Origin: Acidicapsa ligni
Lineage (GTDB): Bacteria; Acidobacteriota; Terriglobia; Terriglobales; Acidobacteriaceae
Assembly (NCBI RefSeq): GCF_025685655.1
Contig: NZ_JAGSYG010000005.1
Location: forward strand, 62,001 to 126,000
Length of the DNA stretch: 64,000 nucleotides
Direction of reading: 5' to 3'
The notes under the pieces are model-generated. The model made no database searches, had not been told where the DNA came from, and saw only the letters and a program-made list of their open reading frames with translations. The position numbers were made by a program, and so were the translations under genes. Below are positions 1 to 7,900 of the stretch, piece by piece (the first letter of the stretch is position 1; every line of letters begins with the position of its first letter).

Positions 1-243
1 GAGACCAAGTTATCAGAATGGCGTTTCTCGTTATCAAACCATTCAATTCTAACTACCGCTAAGAATGCGAGCTATTTGTAAAGATAGCCGAACATGATAG
101 TTCTTCTGCACTGCGAATTATTTCGGCGAGGAGCGCGTTTTCTTCTTGTACCAAATGAAAGCTTCTGTTATTCCTAGTAACAATGGCGTCATTGGCCCAC
201 TCAAAGAGTGCGGTCGCAAAGGTGACCCGTCAAAGGAAGTGTT

Positions 244-1398
244 ATGAAAACCCACCTCAATGGGGACGTTCTGTCCCTGTCTTACGACTCCATCCGTAAC
301 ATCAGTTGCTCTCACGATCTCGAGAACGGCCGCAAGGTTATGGTCGGTCGCATGCGCGCGTCCGAATCCCAAAATATCAGCACCGACGAGAATGTACGTG
401 ACTACCTCGTGGACGCCGTAGGCAAGAAGAAGAAGCGCAAGGGCGACGTTCACCGCAAGATCGAAGACACAGTCGAAAACTACCCTGAAAACTTCTGCGT
501 TTTGAATGGTGGTCTTGTCATCGTTGCGCGGGACTATGAAATCGACGAAAAGACAAAAACACTCAAGCTGACGAAGGCCAGCCTTATCAACGGAGCACAG
601 ACACAGGGTGTTCTTCGTGACCTCTCAGCAAACGGCGCTGATCTGGACATCTTTGTTACTTTCGAATTGATCGTGACCAAGGATGAGGCGCTCATCGCAG
701 AAATTTCGATTGCGCGTAACTTTCAGAACGCCGTGGAAAACATCTCGATTGCAGGAAGTCGTGGCGTGCTTGATGAGTTGGAAGCGCACTTGCAAAAGAG
801 TGATGCTGCTCTGAAGTTGCGAAAGTCGGAGACTGACCGTTCTGACGAATTCACCGACACCGAAAAGCTCATTCAGGTCATCATGGCTCTGGCCCCCACT
901 GATTTGCTTGATGCGTCTGACATTGGGGCCAAGGACAAGGTGTACACCTACAGCCAAAAGGCAACGTGTCTCAAGGACTACTCGAAGATTTTCGAGGCTC
1001 AGAAGAACGAGAAGACAGACGGCGCTAACCGCAGGCTCTACAACTTCTTCTTGGGAATTGGGCCTGTAGCACTCGACCTCTACTACAAGTGGAAGACGCA
1101 TCAGGGATTTCAGGGTACGGGGCTGCGCTCTCTTGTGAGGGAAGGCCGCACGATCATCGACATCCCCGACGGCCTCATCTTTCCCGTTATCGCTTCGCTT
1201 TCGGTTTTTGTGAAGCAGATCAAGAACGGCTGGATCATTGACCAGCCGTCGGCCCTTGATGATGAGGAACTCGTTGCGGCGGCAAAAGTCGCGTACACGA
1301 AGATGGCTGGCAGCAACCCTCAGACGATGGGAAAAAGCAGCGCCTGCTACTCGTCGTTGCTTCAGTTGACCTCGGTTTACAAGAAGCTGGTCGGCTAA
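244..1398 (+). CDS. AIPR-family protein (abortive infection/phage resistance type)
   Basis: A 384-residue cytoplasmic protein whose centre matches the AIPR family. It has a 'FCVLNGGLVIVAR' segment near residues 86-98 followed by the hallmark 'INGAQT' at residues 115-120, then 'ISIARNFQNAVENISIAG'. AIPR proteins (PF10592) include lactococcal abortive-infection proteins and accessory proteins of defence loci; the biochemical activity of most is unknown. A strong ribosome site (AAGGAAG) lies 5 bases before the ATG. The stretch 'GKKKKRKGD' near residues 60-68 is very basic, compatible with nucleic-acid contact. No restriction, methylase, recombinase or toxin partner is visible nearby, so it acts alone or its partner lies left of the window. 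Family assignment is from motif recognition only. Confidence 0.72.
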   Translation: MKTHLNGDVLSLSYDSIRNISCSHDLENGRKVMVGRMRASESQNISTDENVRDYLVDAVGKKKKRKGDVHRKIEDTVENYPENFCVLNGGLVIVARDYEIDEKTKTLKLTKASLINGAQTQGVLRDLSANGADLDIFVTFELIVTKDEALIAEISIARNFQNAVENISIAGSRGVLDELEAHLQKSDAALKLRKSETDRSDEFTDTEKLIQVIMALAPTDLLDASDIGAKDKVYTYSQKATCLKDYSKIFEAQKNEKTDGANRRLYNFFLGIGPVALDLYYKWKTHQGFQGTGLRSLVREGRTIIDIPDGLIFPVIASLSVFVKQIKNGWIIDQPSALDDEELVAAAKVAYTKMAGSNPQTMGKSSACYSSLLQLTSVYKKLVG

Positions 1399-1406
1399 GG
1401 CCGGGA

Positions 1407-1446
1407 TGCCCCTTCTACGCGTGCTGAAAGTTCGCGTGGAGGGGCA
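1407..1446 (+). terminator. Hairpin just downstream of the AIPR gene
   Basis: Imperfect inverted repeat (TGCCCCTTCTACGCG against CGCGTGGAGGGGCA) starting 9 bases after the AIPR stop codon. It has one bulge and no clear T-run, so termination strength is uncertain. Confidence 0.45.
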
Positions 1447-1542
1447 CAACCCTGGGTGGTCGCCTGCGACATGCTTCAGAATTGTCGAACCGATTTGTTA
1501 GTACCGTGAAGTTGGCTTATCGTCAGTAATTCAAGTCAGGAG

Positions 1543-1571
1543 CGCTCTTTGGGTTCATAACCCAAAGAGCG
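1543..1571. terminator. Perfect 13-bp hairpin with a 3-base loop
   Basis: CGCTCTTTGGGTT and AACCCAAAGAGCG pair perfectly around a CAT loop, followed on the plus strand by GTAGTTTTAG. It sits between the AIPR gene and the convergent polyphosphate kinase gene and probably insulates the two. Confidence 0.6.
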
Positions 1572-1626
1572 TAGTTTTAGCATTCGGACTGTGAATCCAA
1601 ACGGCCTCCACCAGAAGCAACCCCTC

Positions 1627-3861
1627 TTAGCTGGATGCTTTTGCACTGCCTTTTACTGGCGCCGCTGGCTTTTCCGCTGTCAACTTCTCAGCAGTCGCCG
1701 CATTCTTCGACACGTCGCCGTCCACTTTGACGTCCGCCTTGGCCGCAGGCTTGGGAATCTCGGTCAAATCAGCCTTGCCTTCGGCCAGCCGCATCATGAA
1801 CTGCTGGCTGCTGAAGCCCGGGGTCTTGCGTCCGGCATCGCCTTTGGCTGAGCTGGCGCGGATGTAGCCGCCATCTTCCTGCATCAAGCGAGCCTTTGCC
1901 GTGTCTGCCAGGTAAGCGGGCAAAATCTCATCGTGGATGCGAGCCTTCGCGGCCTTATCCCGTACTGGGAAAACTACCTCGCAGCGCTCGAAAAGATTGC
2001 GCGGCATCCAATCGGCACTGCCCAGATAAATCTCTTCGTGGCCGCCGTTGGCAAAATGAAAGATCCGGCTATGCTCCAGAAAACGGCCGATGATCGACCG
2101 CACTCGAATTCGCTCGCTCAGTCCTTTAACTCCGGGCCGCAGTGTGCAAACACCACGAACAATCAGATCGATCTCCACACCCGCCTGCGAAGCGGCGTAC
2201 AGAGCCTCGATCATGCTCGGCTCCAACAGGGCATTCATCTTGGCGACAATGCGCGCCGTTCTACCGGCAGCAGCATGCTCGGCCTCACGCCGGATCAGTT
2301 GCAGAAAGTTTTCCGCCATCGTCAGCGGAGCTACGAGCAGCGGCTTGTAGTCATCAATCTCGGCATGGGCCGTGAGGTAATTGAAGACCATGTGGACCTG
2401 TTCCGTGATGGCCGGATCGCTGGTCAGCAAACTCAAATCCGTGTAGAAGCGTGCTGTGACCGGGTTGTAATTTCCCGTTCCCAGATGACAGTAGCGACGC
2501 GTTACGCCATCCTCATCGCGGCGCACGAGCATCGCGAGTTTGCAATGGGTTTTGAGGCCAACGACGCCATAAAACACCTGCACGCCAGCGTCTTCCATGC
2601 TGCGTGCCCAGCGAATATTGGATGCTTCATCGAAGCGCGCCATCAGCTCTACAACTACCGTGGCTTCTTTGGAAGCTGCGGCCTCGGTCAGCGCCTCAAA
2701 CATCGGCGAGTCCGTGCTGGTGCGATAGAGCGTTTGCTTCATTGTTACGACTCGCGGATCGATGGCTCCCTGAGAGATGAAGTTGACGACTGGGTCGTAC
2801 GAGTCATACGGATGGTGCAGCAGAACGTCCCTGTGCCGCAGCTCCTCAAAGATGTCTGCAACCGAGCGGCTCAGATTGAATTGCTTGGGGACAAACGCTG
2901 GAAACTTCAGCTCGGGCCGCGGAATATCTCCGTAAAAGAACATGAGGCGTGCGAGGTTTACCGGGCCGTCCGCCAGATAAATCTGCGACTCGTGCAGCTC
3001 AAAGTTCACACGCAGCCTGTCTACGATCTCAGAGTCGGCATCGCTCACAATCTCCAGGCGAACTGCATCGCCTTTACGCCGATTGTGTAATTCGCTGCGA
3101 ATCGATTCCAGCAGCGATCGCGCCTCTTCCTCTTCAAAGTAGAGATTCGAGTTTCGGGTCACGCGAAACGCAGCTTTGGCCAGCACTTCGTAGCCGCGAT
3201 ACATGCCGCTCAGGTTCTGCGCCACCAGGTCCTGCAGCAAAATGTAGTCGCAGCAGCCGGAGGCAGCATTGGAACCCGCCAGTTTCACGAAGCGCGGTAA
3301 TGCCCGAGGCACGGTCAGCACTCCCAGCACCACTGGGCCTGAACTCCGCCTCTTGGCCCGAAGCAGGATGGCCAGGCAAAGCGCCCGATTGAGAACTCGT
3401 GGGAACGGATGTGCCGGATCGATGGTGATCGGAGTCAGAAGCGGGTCAATCTCACGCAAATAGTAGGCGTGCGCCAGCTCCTTCTGCTCATCGCTTAATT
3501 CATCCCAGGCCAGCAGCCGAATCCCTTTTTGGCGCAGCTCGGGCAGCAGTTCTTCATTCCAGCAGCGATACTGCGCATCCATGAAGTCGTGCATTTCCGC
3601 TGTCAGGGCGTCGAGCGATTCCTGCGGAGGCAGCCCATCATAGCCGGGCTCGGTATGCCCGTCTTCCGTCCTCTGCAGCAGTCCGGCGAGGCGAATCTCC
3701 ACATACTCATCGAGGTTGCTGCCGGTGATTGCGAGAAACTTCACGCGCTCCAGGATCGGGTTGGTGGCGTCCGACGCCTCTTCCAGAACGCGCCGGTTGA
3801 ACTGTATCCACGACTTGTCGCGGCCTGCAAAAAGCTTCTTGTGCTGCGTATTCTTAACCAT
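1627..3861 (-). CDS. ppk1: Polyphosphate kinase (PPK1)
   Basis: Reversibly transfers the terminal phosphate of ATP to inorganic polyphosphate; membrane-associated cytoplasmic enzyme. The N-terminal domain begins 'SWIQFNRRVLEEA'. The PLD-like catalytic half carries both conserved histidines: His459 in 'CHLGTGNYN' (the autophosphorylated residue, by homology to E. coli His435) and His597 in 'RFLEHSRIF'. I start at the ATG giving MVKNTQHKK (744 residues), which fits the family; a reading frame 25 codons longer begins at 3936 but has no family similarity. The last 60 or so residues are an Ala/Lys-rich tail ('AKADVKVDGDVSKNAATAEK') that most PPK1 proteins lack. No exopolyphosphatase gene lies beside it. 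Confidence 0.95.
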   Translation of the reverse strand: MVKNTQHKKLFAGRDKSWIQFNRRVLEEASDATNPILERVKFLAITGSNLDEYVEIRLAGLLQRTEDGHTEPGYDGLPPQESLDALTAEMHDFMDAQYRCWNEELLPELRQKGIRLLAWDELSDEQKELAHAYYLREIDPLLTPITIDPAHPFPRVLNRALCLAILLRAKRRSSGPVVLGVLTVPRALPRFVKLAGSNAASGCCDYILLQDLVAQNLSGMYRGYEVLAKAAFRVTRNSNLYFEEEEARSLLESIRSELHNRRKGDAVRLEIVSDADSEIVDRLRVNFELHESQIYLADGPVNLARLMFFYGDIPRPELKFPAFVPKQFNLSRSVADIFEELRHRDVLLHHPYDSYDPVVNFISQGAIDPRVVTMKQTLYRTSTDSPMFEALTEAAASKEATVVVELMARFDEASNIRWARSMEDAGVQVFYGVVGLKTHCKLAMLVRRDEDGVTRRYCHLGTGNYNPVTARFYTDLSLLTSDPAITEQVHMVFNYLTAHAEIDDYKPLLVAPLTMAENFLQLIRREAEHAAAGRTARIVAKMNALLEPSMIEALYAASQAGVEIDLIVRGVCTLRPGVKGLSERIRVRSIIGRFLEHSRIFHFANGGHEEIYLGSADWMPRNLFERCEVVFPVRDKAAKARIHDEILPAYLADTAKARLMQEDGGYIRASSAKGDAGRKTPGFSSQQFMMRLAEGKADLTEIPKPAAKADVKVDGDVSKNAATAEKLTAEKPAAPVKGSAKASS

Positions 3862-4088
3862 GAATTTGCAATCTCCCAGCTTCTCGTCTGCCGTCTGAAA
3901 TAAATACGATCCGGATTGACCGCCGCCGTGTTCCAAAGTCTAGTTCTTTCAACACTTCCCGGCAATGCACAATCGCTCAGGGAAAAGAGGGCGGCGTTTC
4001 GCGAGTGCTCCTTCATCTCTTATCCCAACGGATAGGGCCGATGTGTTAACCCACCAAGAAAACCGTCAGGCGCGGGACGGGATTTGCA

Positions 4089-4160
4089 CCGGTGACGCGA
4101 CAAACCATTTGACGCAGCTTGCTGCTCAGCCTGAGGATAAGGAGGTAGCCTTCCACCGCG
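4089..4160 (+). ncRNA. Possible structured leader, vaguely GEMM (c-di-GMP-I)-like
   Basis: Leader of the sigma-like gene. It holds CAAACC (4101-4106), GACGCA (4111-4116) and GGTAGC (4144-4149) in the order seen in GEMM-I riboswitches, closed by a possible CGGTG/CACCG stem (4090-4094 with 4154-4158). The GNRA-capped P1b hairpin of the real family is missing between the first two motifs, so this may be a degenerate relative or chance. Confidence 0.2.
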
Positions 4161-4195
4161 TATATCGATGCGCTTGTCCGCAAAGGAGTGATTTC

Positions 4196-4801
4196 ATGTC
4201 CTCTGAGTATCTCTCTCTGGAAAATAACCTGGTTCCACCGGCAGCAGCCATAAGCGGAGACAATCTTCTGGAGAAGGTTGCCGTCGACGTTTACCGCATT
4301 GGCTCCATGCTGCTCGGCGAAGGCGAAGAGGCCATCGAGCTGGCCGAACAGACGGTCGCGACTACGGATGTAGTCTCCAGCGATCCATGCGAAATTCAGC
4401 ATCTTTCCCGTATTTCGGTGGCTGCCGGAGCGCTCGATCTGCTCCAGCACCGCACTCCGGAGTGGCTCGTTCCACCTCCGGCAGACTCCGGCCCGTCCAG
4501 TTGCATTGAAGATGATGAGCTGGATGCTGCTGGTGTAAGCCACGCCGAGTTGGAAGAGATGCTCAGCGGTTCCGACGCGCACCGCCTGCGCGAGTGGCTC
4601 GAAGAGCTCAATCCGCAGTTGCGGGTGATCTTCGTTCTGCGCGCGGTAGCCGCTCTTTCGTCGGTCGAGGTCGCCGTTCTGCTGGCGGAGCACGGCGGGC
4701 CGATTGCCCAGGACTGGACCCCGGATATGGTCCGCGGCAGTTTTCGTCAGGCGCTCTGTTCGCTTGCGTCTCAGCTTCTCCACGCATCCAATACCCGGTA
4801 G
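4196..4801 (+). CDS. Sigma-70 region-4-like protein without region 2
   Basis: A 201-residue protein I cannot name with certainty. The C-terminal part (about residues 125-195: 'RLREWLEELNPQLRVIFVLRAVAALSSVEVAVLLAEH') resembles sigma-70 region 4, the helix-turn-helix that normally follows 'LP..R.vf.L....LS..EiA..L'. The N-terminal half is acidic with no recognisable region 2, so it may be a transcription-associated protein rather than a complete ECF sigma factor. The ATG at 4196 has an AAGGAG site 6-7 bases upstream, which decides the start over the longer frame from 3965. It lies upstream of the TolC/EmrA-like export genes, separated by about 180 bases. Confidence 0.6.
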   Translation: MSSEYLSLENNLVPPAAAISGDNLLEKVAVDVYRIGSMLLGEGEEAIELAEQTVATTDVVSSDPCEIQHLSRISVAAGALDLLQHRTPEWLVPPPADSGPSSCIEDDELDAAGVSHAELEEMLSGSDAHRLREWLEELNPQLRVIFVLRAVAALSSVEVAVLLAEHGGPIAQDWTPDMVRGSFRQALCSLASQLLHASNTR

Positions 4802-4980
4802 CACCAGGTAAGGCACAAGGTCCAATGCTGTCTTCAGGCTGTCCTCAAGTGGTGGAAATTCATGGATTCCGATCCATTTCCGCCGCTTTTATCGCCATGC
4901 GGGTATTGCGATCATTTGTTTCGGAACCCTCGCGGCCTGCTGATGCATCCATTACCTGCACATCAAAAAGAGTTGAGTGA

Positions 4981-6447
4981 GTGACGCCAACCAGAATGCA
5001 AAACCTGTTCCAGCCATTCGTTGCCCAGTTTAGGAGAGTTCTACCCTTTACGCTGGCAAGTCTCGCCGCCGCGACAGCTATCGTTGTGCCGGGAATCGCG
5101 CAAACCGTTGTTCCGCCAGGTTTAAGCGGCTCAACGGCGCCAACCAGCGCTGACTTTCAGGGCAGCATCACCGCAGGGCAAGCGACGGGAGACACCCTTT
5201 CGCTGACCCTCGACGATGCGGTACAGCGCGGACTCAAAAACAATCTGGGCCTGCTGCTTAGCGGCACCCAGACGGCGAATACACGTGGTCAGCGCCTTCA
5301 GGAACTCCAGGCCCTGCTGCCCTCCATCGACGCTTCCGCCAAGGAATCTCTGGCGCAGGTCGATCTGGCTGCCGAGGGACTCAAGATTCCGGGTTTCCCC
5401 ACCATTATCGGTCCTTACGGATACACGGATCTGCGCGTCAACCTGAGCTGGAGTTTGCTGAATCTAAATGCTTTGCGCACTTATATGTCCGCGAAGCATA
5501 GCTTCAAGGCGGCGCAGCTTTCGGCTGAAGACTCTCGCCAGATGGTGATTCTCACTGTCGGCAACGCATATCTATTGGTGGTGGCCGATCAGGCCCGCAT
5601 CGACACGACCGAGGCTGAGGTCAAAACATCCAAGGTTTCTCTCGATCAGGCATCGGATAGCCACGCTGCTGGTACTTCTCCCAAGCTCGACGTGCTGCGT
5701 GCCCAAGTCGATTACCAGAGCCTCGAACAGCAGTTGATCGTCGCCCGCAACCAGTTGGAAAAGGATAAGCTGGCGCTGGCCCGCACTATCGGTCTGCCGC
5801 TGGAGCAAAAATTCACGTTGGCCGATACGGTTCCTTACTCCGCTTTTGATCAGCCGAATGTGCAGGAGGCCATCAAGCAGGCTCTTGCCAATCGTAAAGA
5901 TCGCTCGGCCTCGATTGAAACTACCGCTGCCGATGTCGATCAACGTAAAGCAGCTACCGCGGATCGTCTGCCTACCATCAAGGCAGAGGCGGATTATGGC
6001 GATATCGGCGTTAACGTACGGACCTCGCATGGCACGGGCAATGCAACTGGCACCGTGACCATCCCTATCTTTAAGGAAGCTCAGTTTCGGGGCGAGGCCG
6101 GCGTAGCGCAGTCGCAGTTGGATGAACAGCGCGACAAACAGAGCGATCTGGATGCACAGATTGAAGCGGATGTTCGCGATGCACTTTTGGATATCGCTTC
6201 ATCGCAACAGCAGGTGGAGGTTTCGAAGTCGAACGTCGATCTCTCTACCGAAGCGCTGAGCGAGGCCCAGCAGCGCTATACCGCAGGTGTCAGCGATAAC
6301 CTAGCGGTTTCTCAGGCTCAGCAGTCCCAGGCGCAGGCCAACGGACAGTACATCAACAGCCTCTACCAGCACAATGTAGCCAAGCTCAACCTGGCTCGTG
6401 CGATGGGTGTGGCGCAGAATTACAAAGATTTTTTGGGAGGTAAGTGA
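4981..6447 (+). CDS. TolC-family outer membrane efflux protein
   Basis: Outer-membrane channel of a tripartite exporter. A signal-type segment ('LPFTLASLAAATAIVVPGIAQT') is followed by two TolC-like repeats: 'LSLTLDDAVQRGLKNN' opens the first near residue 78, and long coiled-coil stretches with 'AQQRYTAGVSDNLAVSQAQ' mark the second near residue 435. Length (488) is normal for the family. I use GTG at 4981; an ATG at 4996 is an alternative. The stop overlaps the GTG of the next gene by four bases (GTGA), so the pair is translationally coupled with the periplasmic adaptor. Confidence 0.9.
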   Translation: MTPTRMQNLFQPFVAQFRRVLPFTLASLAAATAIVVPGIAQTVVPPGLSGSTAPTSADFQGSITAGQATGDTLSLTLDDAVQRGLKNNLGLLLSGTQTANTRGQRLQELQALLPSIDASAKESLAQVDLAAEGLKIPGFPTIIGPYGYTDLRVNLSWSLLNLNALRTYMSAKHSFKAAQLSAEDSRQMVILTVGNAYLLVVADQARIDTTEAEVKTSKVSLDQASDSHAAGTSPKLDVLRAQVDYQSLEQQLIVARNQLEKDKLALARTIGLPLEQKFTLADTVPYSAFDQPNVQEAIKQALANRKDRSASIETTAADVDQRKAATADRLPTIKAEADYGDIGVNVRTSHGTGNATGTVTIPIFKEAQFRGEAGVAQSQLDEQRDKQSDLDAQIEADVRDALLDIASSQQQVEVSKSNVDLSTEALSEAQQRYTAGVSDNLAVSQAQQSQAQANGQYINSLYQHNVAKLNLARAMGVAQNYKDFLGGK

Positions 6448-7682
6448 ACGTGGCGGACTCTACTCCAGCCTCCGGCAACCAGCCGGATACAAAAGCGGCC
6501 CCCGAGGCTCAACCCAAGAAGAGCCGTCGTGGCCTGATTATCATCGTGCTTCTCGTACTGGTGATCGCAGGCGGACTCTTTTACTGGCACTCGACCTATA
6601 CCGAAGACACGGATGACGCCCAGATCAATGGGCATCTTATCCAGGTCAGCTCCCGCATCAATGGGACGGTGCTGAAGGTCAGCGTGGACGAGAACCAGTA
6701 TGTCGACAAGGGCGCCGTCATCGCCGAGCTCGATCCGGCCGATTACCAGGTTGCCGTTGAAAACGCGGAAGCCGCTCTTGCCAGCGCCAAGGCCAATGCC
6801 ATCGCCGCTGGCGTCAACGTGCCCATTACCTCGATCAACACCGGCAGCACGTTGCGTTCCGCGGGTGCCGATGTTTCCGGCGCGCAGGCCTCGGTTCTGC
6901 AGGCTCAGAGCCAGGTGCAGGCAGCTCACGCCAAGGTTCTGCAGGCACAGGCTAACAACCTCAAGGCCAATCAGGATCTTGAGCGTTACAAGCCCCTGGT
7001 AGCCAAGGATGTGATCAGCAAGCAGCAGTACGATGCTGCCGTTGCAAATGCCGACGCAACCAAGGCCGATGTAGCCGATGCGATTGCCAGCGAGCAAGCC
7101 GCACAGCAGGGCGTGCTGGTTGCTAACCAACGCGAGTTCCAATCGAGGGCGTCGTATAAGTCCGCCGAAACCGGTCCTCAACAGGTCGCGGCTCAGCATG
7201 CACGTGCTCAGCAGGCCGAGGCCCAGGTCAAAGCGGCCCAGGCCCAACTCGATCAGGCCCAGCTCAATCTGAGCTATACCAAGATTGTGGCCCCGTCTAA
7301 CGGCATCATTACCCGCAAAAATCTCGAACTCAACCAGAACATTTCGCCAGGCCAGAATCTTCTGACGCTGGTCTCGCTTGACGATCTTTGGATTACCGCC
7401 AACTTCAAGGAAACCCAGCTTCGGCATATCACCGCCGGGCAGTCGGTGGAGATTGATGTGGATGCCACCGGTCACAAGTACCACGGCAAGGTCACCCAGG
7501 TCGGCGGTGCAACGGGTTCTGTTCTCTCGCTCTTTCCGCCGGAGAACGCGACTGGCAACTATGTTAAGGTCGTCCAGCGCGTGCCTGTTCGCATCGACTT
7601 TACTGACCTGAAGGATGAGGATAATCATCACCTCCTCCGTCCGGGTCTTTCGGTTGAGCCAAACGTTCGCGTCAAGGACTAA
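6444..7682 (+). CDS. HlyD/EmrA-type periplasmic adaptor (membrane fusion protein)
   Basis: Links an inner-membrane pump to the TolC channel. An N-terminal cytoplasmic tail 'KKSRRG' precedes one membrane anchor ('LIIIVLLVLVIAGGLFYW'). Then come the EmrA-like signature 'TEDTDDAQINGHLIQVSSRINGTVLKVSVDENQ', a long Ala/Gln-rich alpha-helical hairpin (about residues 95-270) and the beta-barrel region 'IVAPSNGIITRKNLELNQNISPGQNLL'. The GTG start lies within the stop of the preceding gene, with GGGAGG just upstream. EmrA partners with a 14-helix MFS pump, EmrB, but no pump gene follows: a terminator and the NAD(P)HX repair gene come next. The pump must be elsewhere or absent. Confidence 0.9.
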   Translation: MNVADSTPASGNQPDTKAAPEAQPKKSRRGLIIIVLLVLVIAGGLFYWHSTYTEDTDDAQINGHLIQVSSRINGTVLKVSVDENQYVDKGAVIAELDPADYQVAVENAEAALASAKANAIAAGVNVPITSINTGSTLRSAGADVSGAQASVLQAQSQVQAAHAKVLQAQANNLKANQDLERYKPLVAKDVISKQQYDAAVANADATKADVADAIASEQAAQQGVLVANQREFQSRASYKSAETGPQQVAAQHARAQQAEAQVKAAQAQLDQAQLNLSYTKIVAPSNGIITRKNLELNQNISPGQNLLTLVSLDDLWITANFKETQLRHITAGQSVEIDVDATGHKYHGKVTQVGGATGSVLSLFPPENATGNYVKVVQRVPVRIDFTDLKDEDNHHLLRPGLSVEPNVRVKD

Positions 7683-7728
7683 GCAGGGCTTTTCGCATCA
7701 AGAACGCAGCATCAAAAATCAATGCCAA

Positions 7729-7766
7729 AACAAGGGACGCCATTTATTCGGATGGCGTCCTTTGTT
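7729..7766 (+). terminator. Rho-independent terminator after the efflux pair
   Basis: AACAAGGGACGCCAT and ATGGCGTCCTTTGTT form a 15-bp stem (one G-T pair) around an 8-base loop, with T-rich sequence after it. Symmetric enough to act in both directions. Confidence 0.85.
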
Positions 7767-7900
7767 CTTGAGGATGGAAAGCTGCATTCGCATAACTTTT
7801 CAGCGGTCCTCAATATTTACAAATTGCCATTCACAAATTGCGTATGCTTCTTGAGCATCACGGATCATCTATCCCCTCTGCTCCTACTATGATGAGGATC

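Noticed and set aside
118..453. Minus-strand open frame over the AIPR start
   Set aside because: It runs antisense to a gene with clear family motifs and a good ribosome site; no similarity of its own.
1540..1616. tRNA-like sequences: loops TTCATAA and CTGTGAA in anticodon-arm-like stems, and GGCCTCCACCA
   Set aside because: No D-arm, T-arm and acceptor stem can be assembled into a complete tRNA; the first hairpin is 13 bp long, far too long for an anticodon arm. Kept only as a possible attachment-site scrap.
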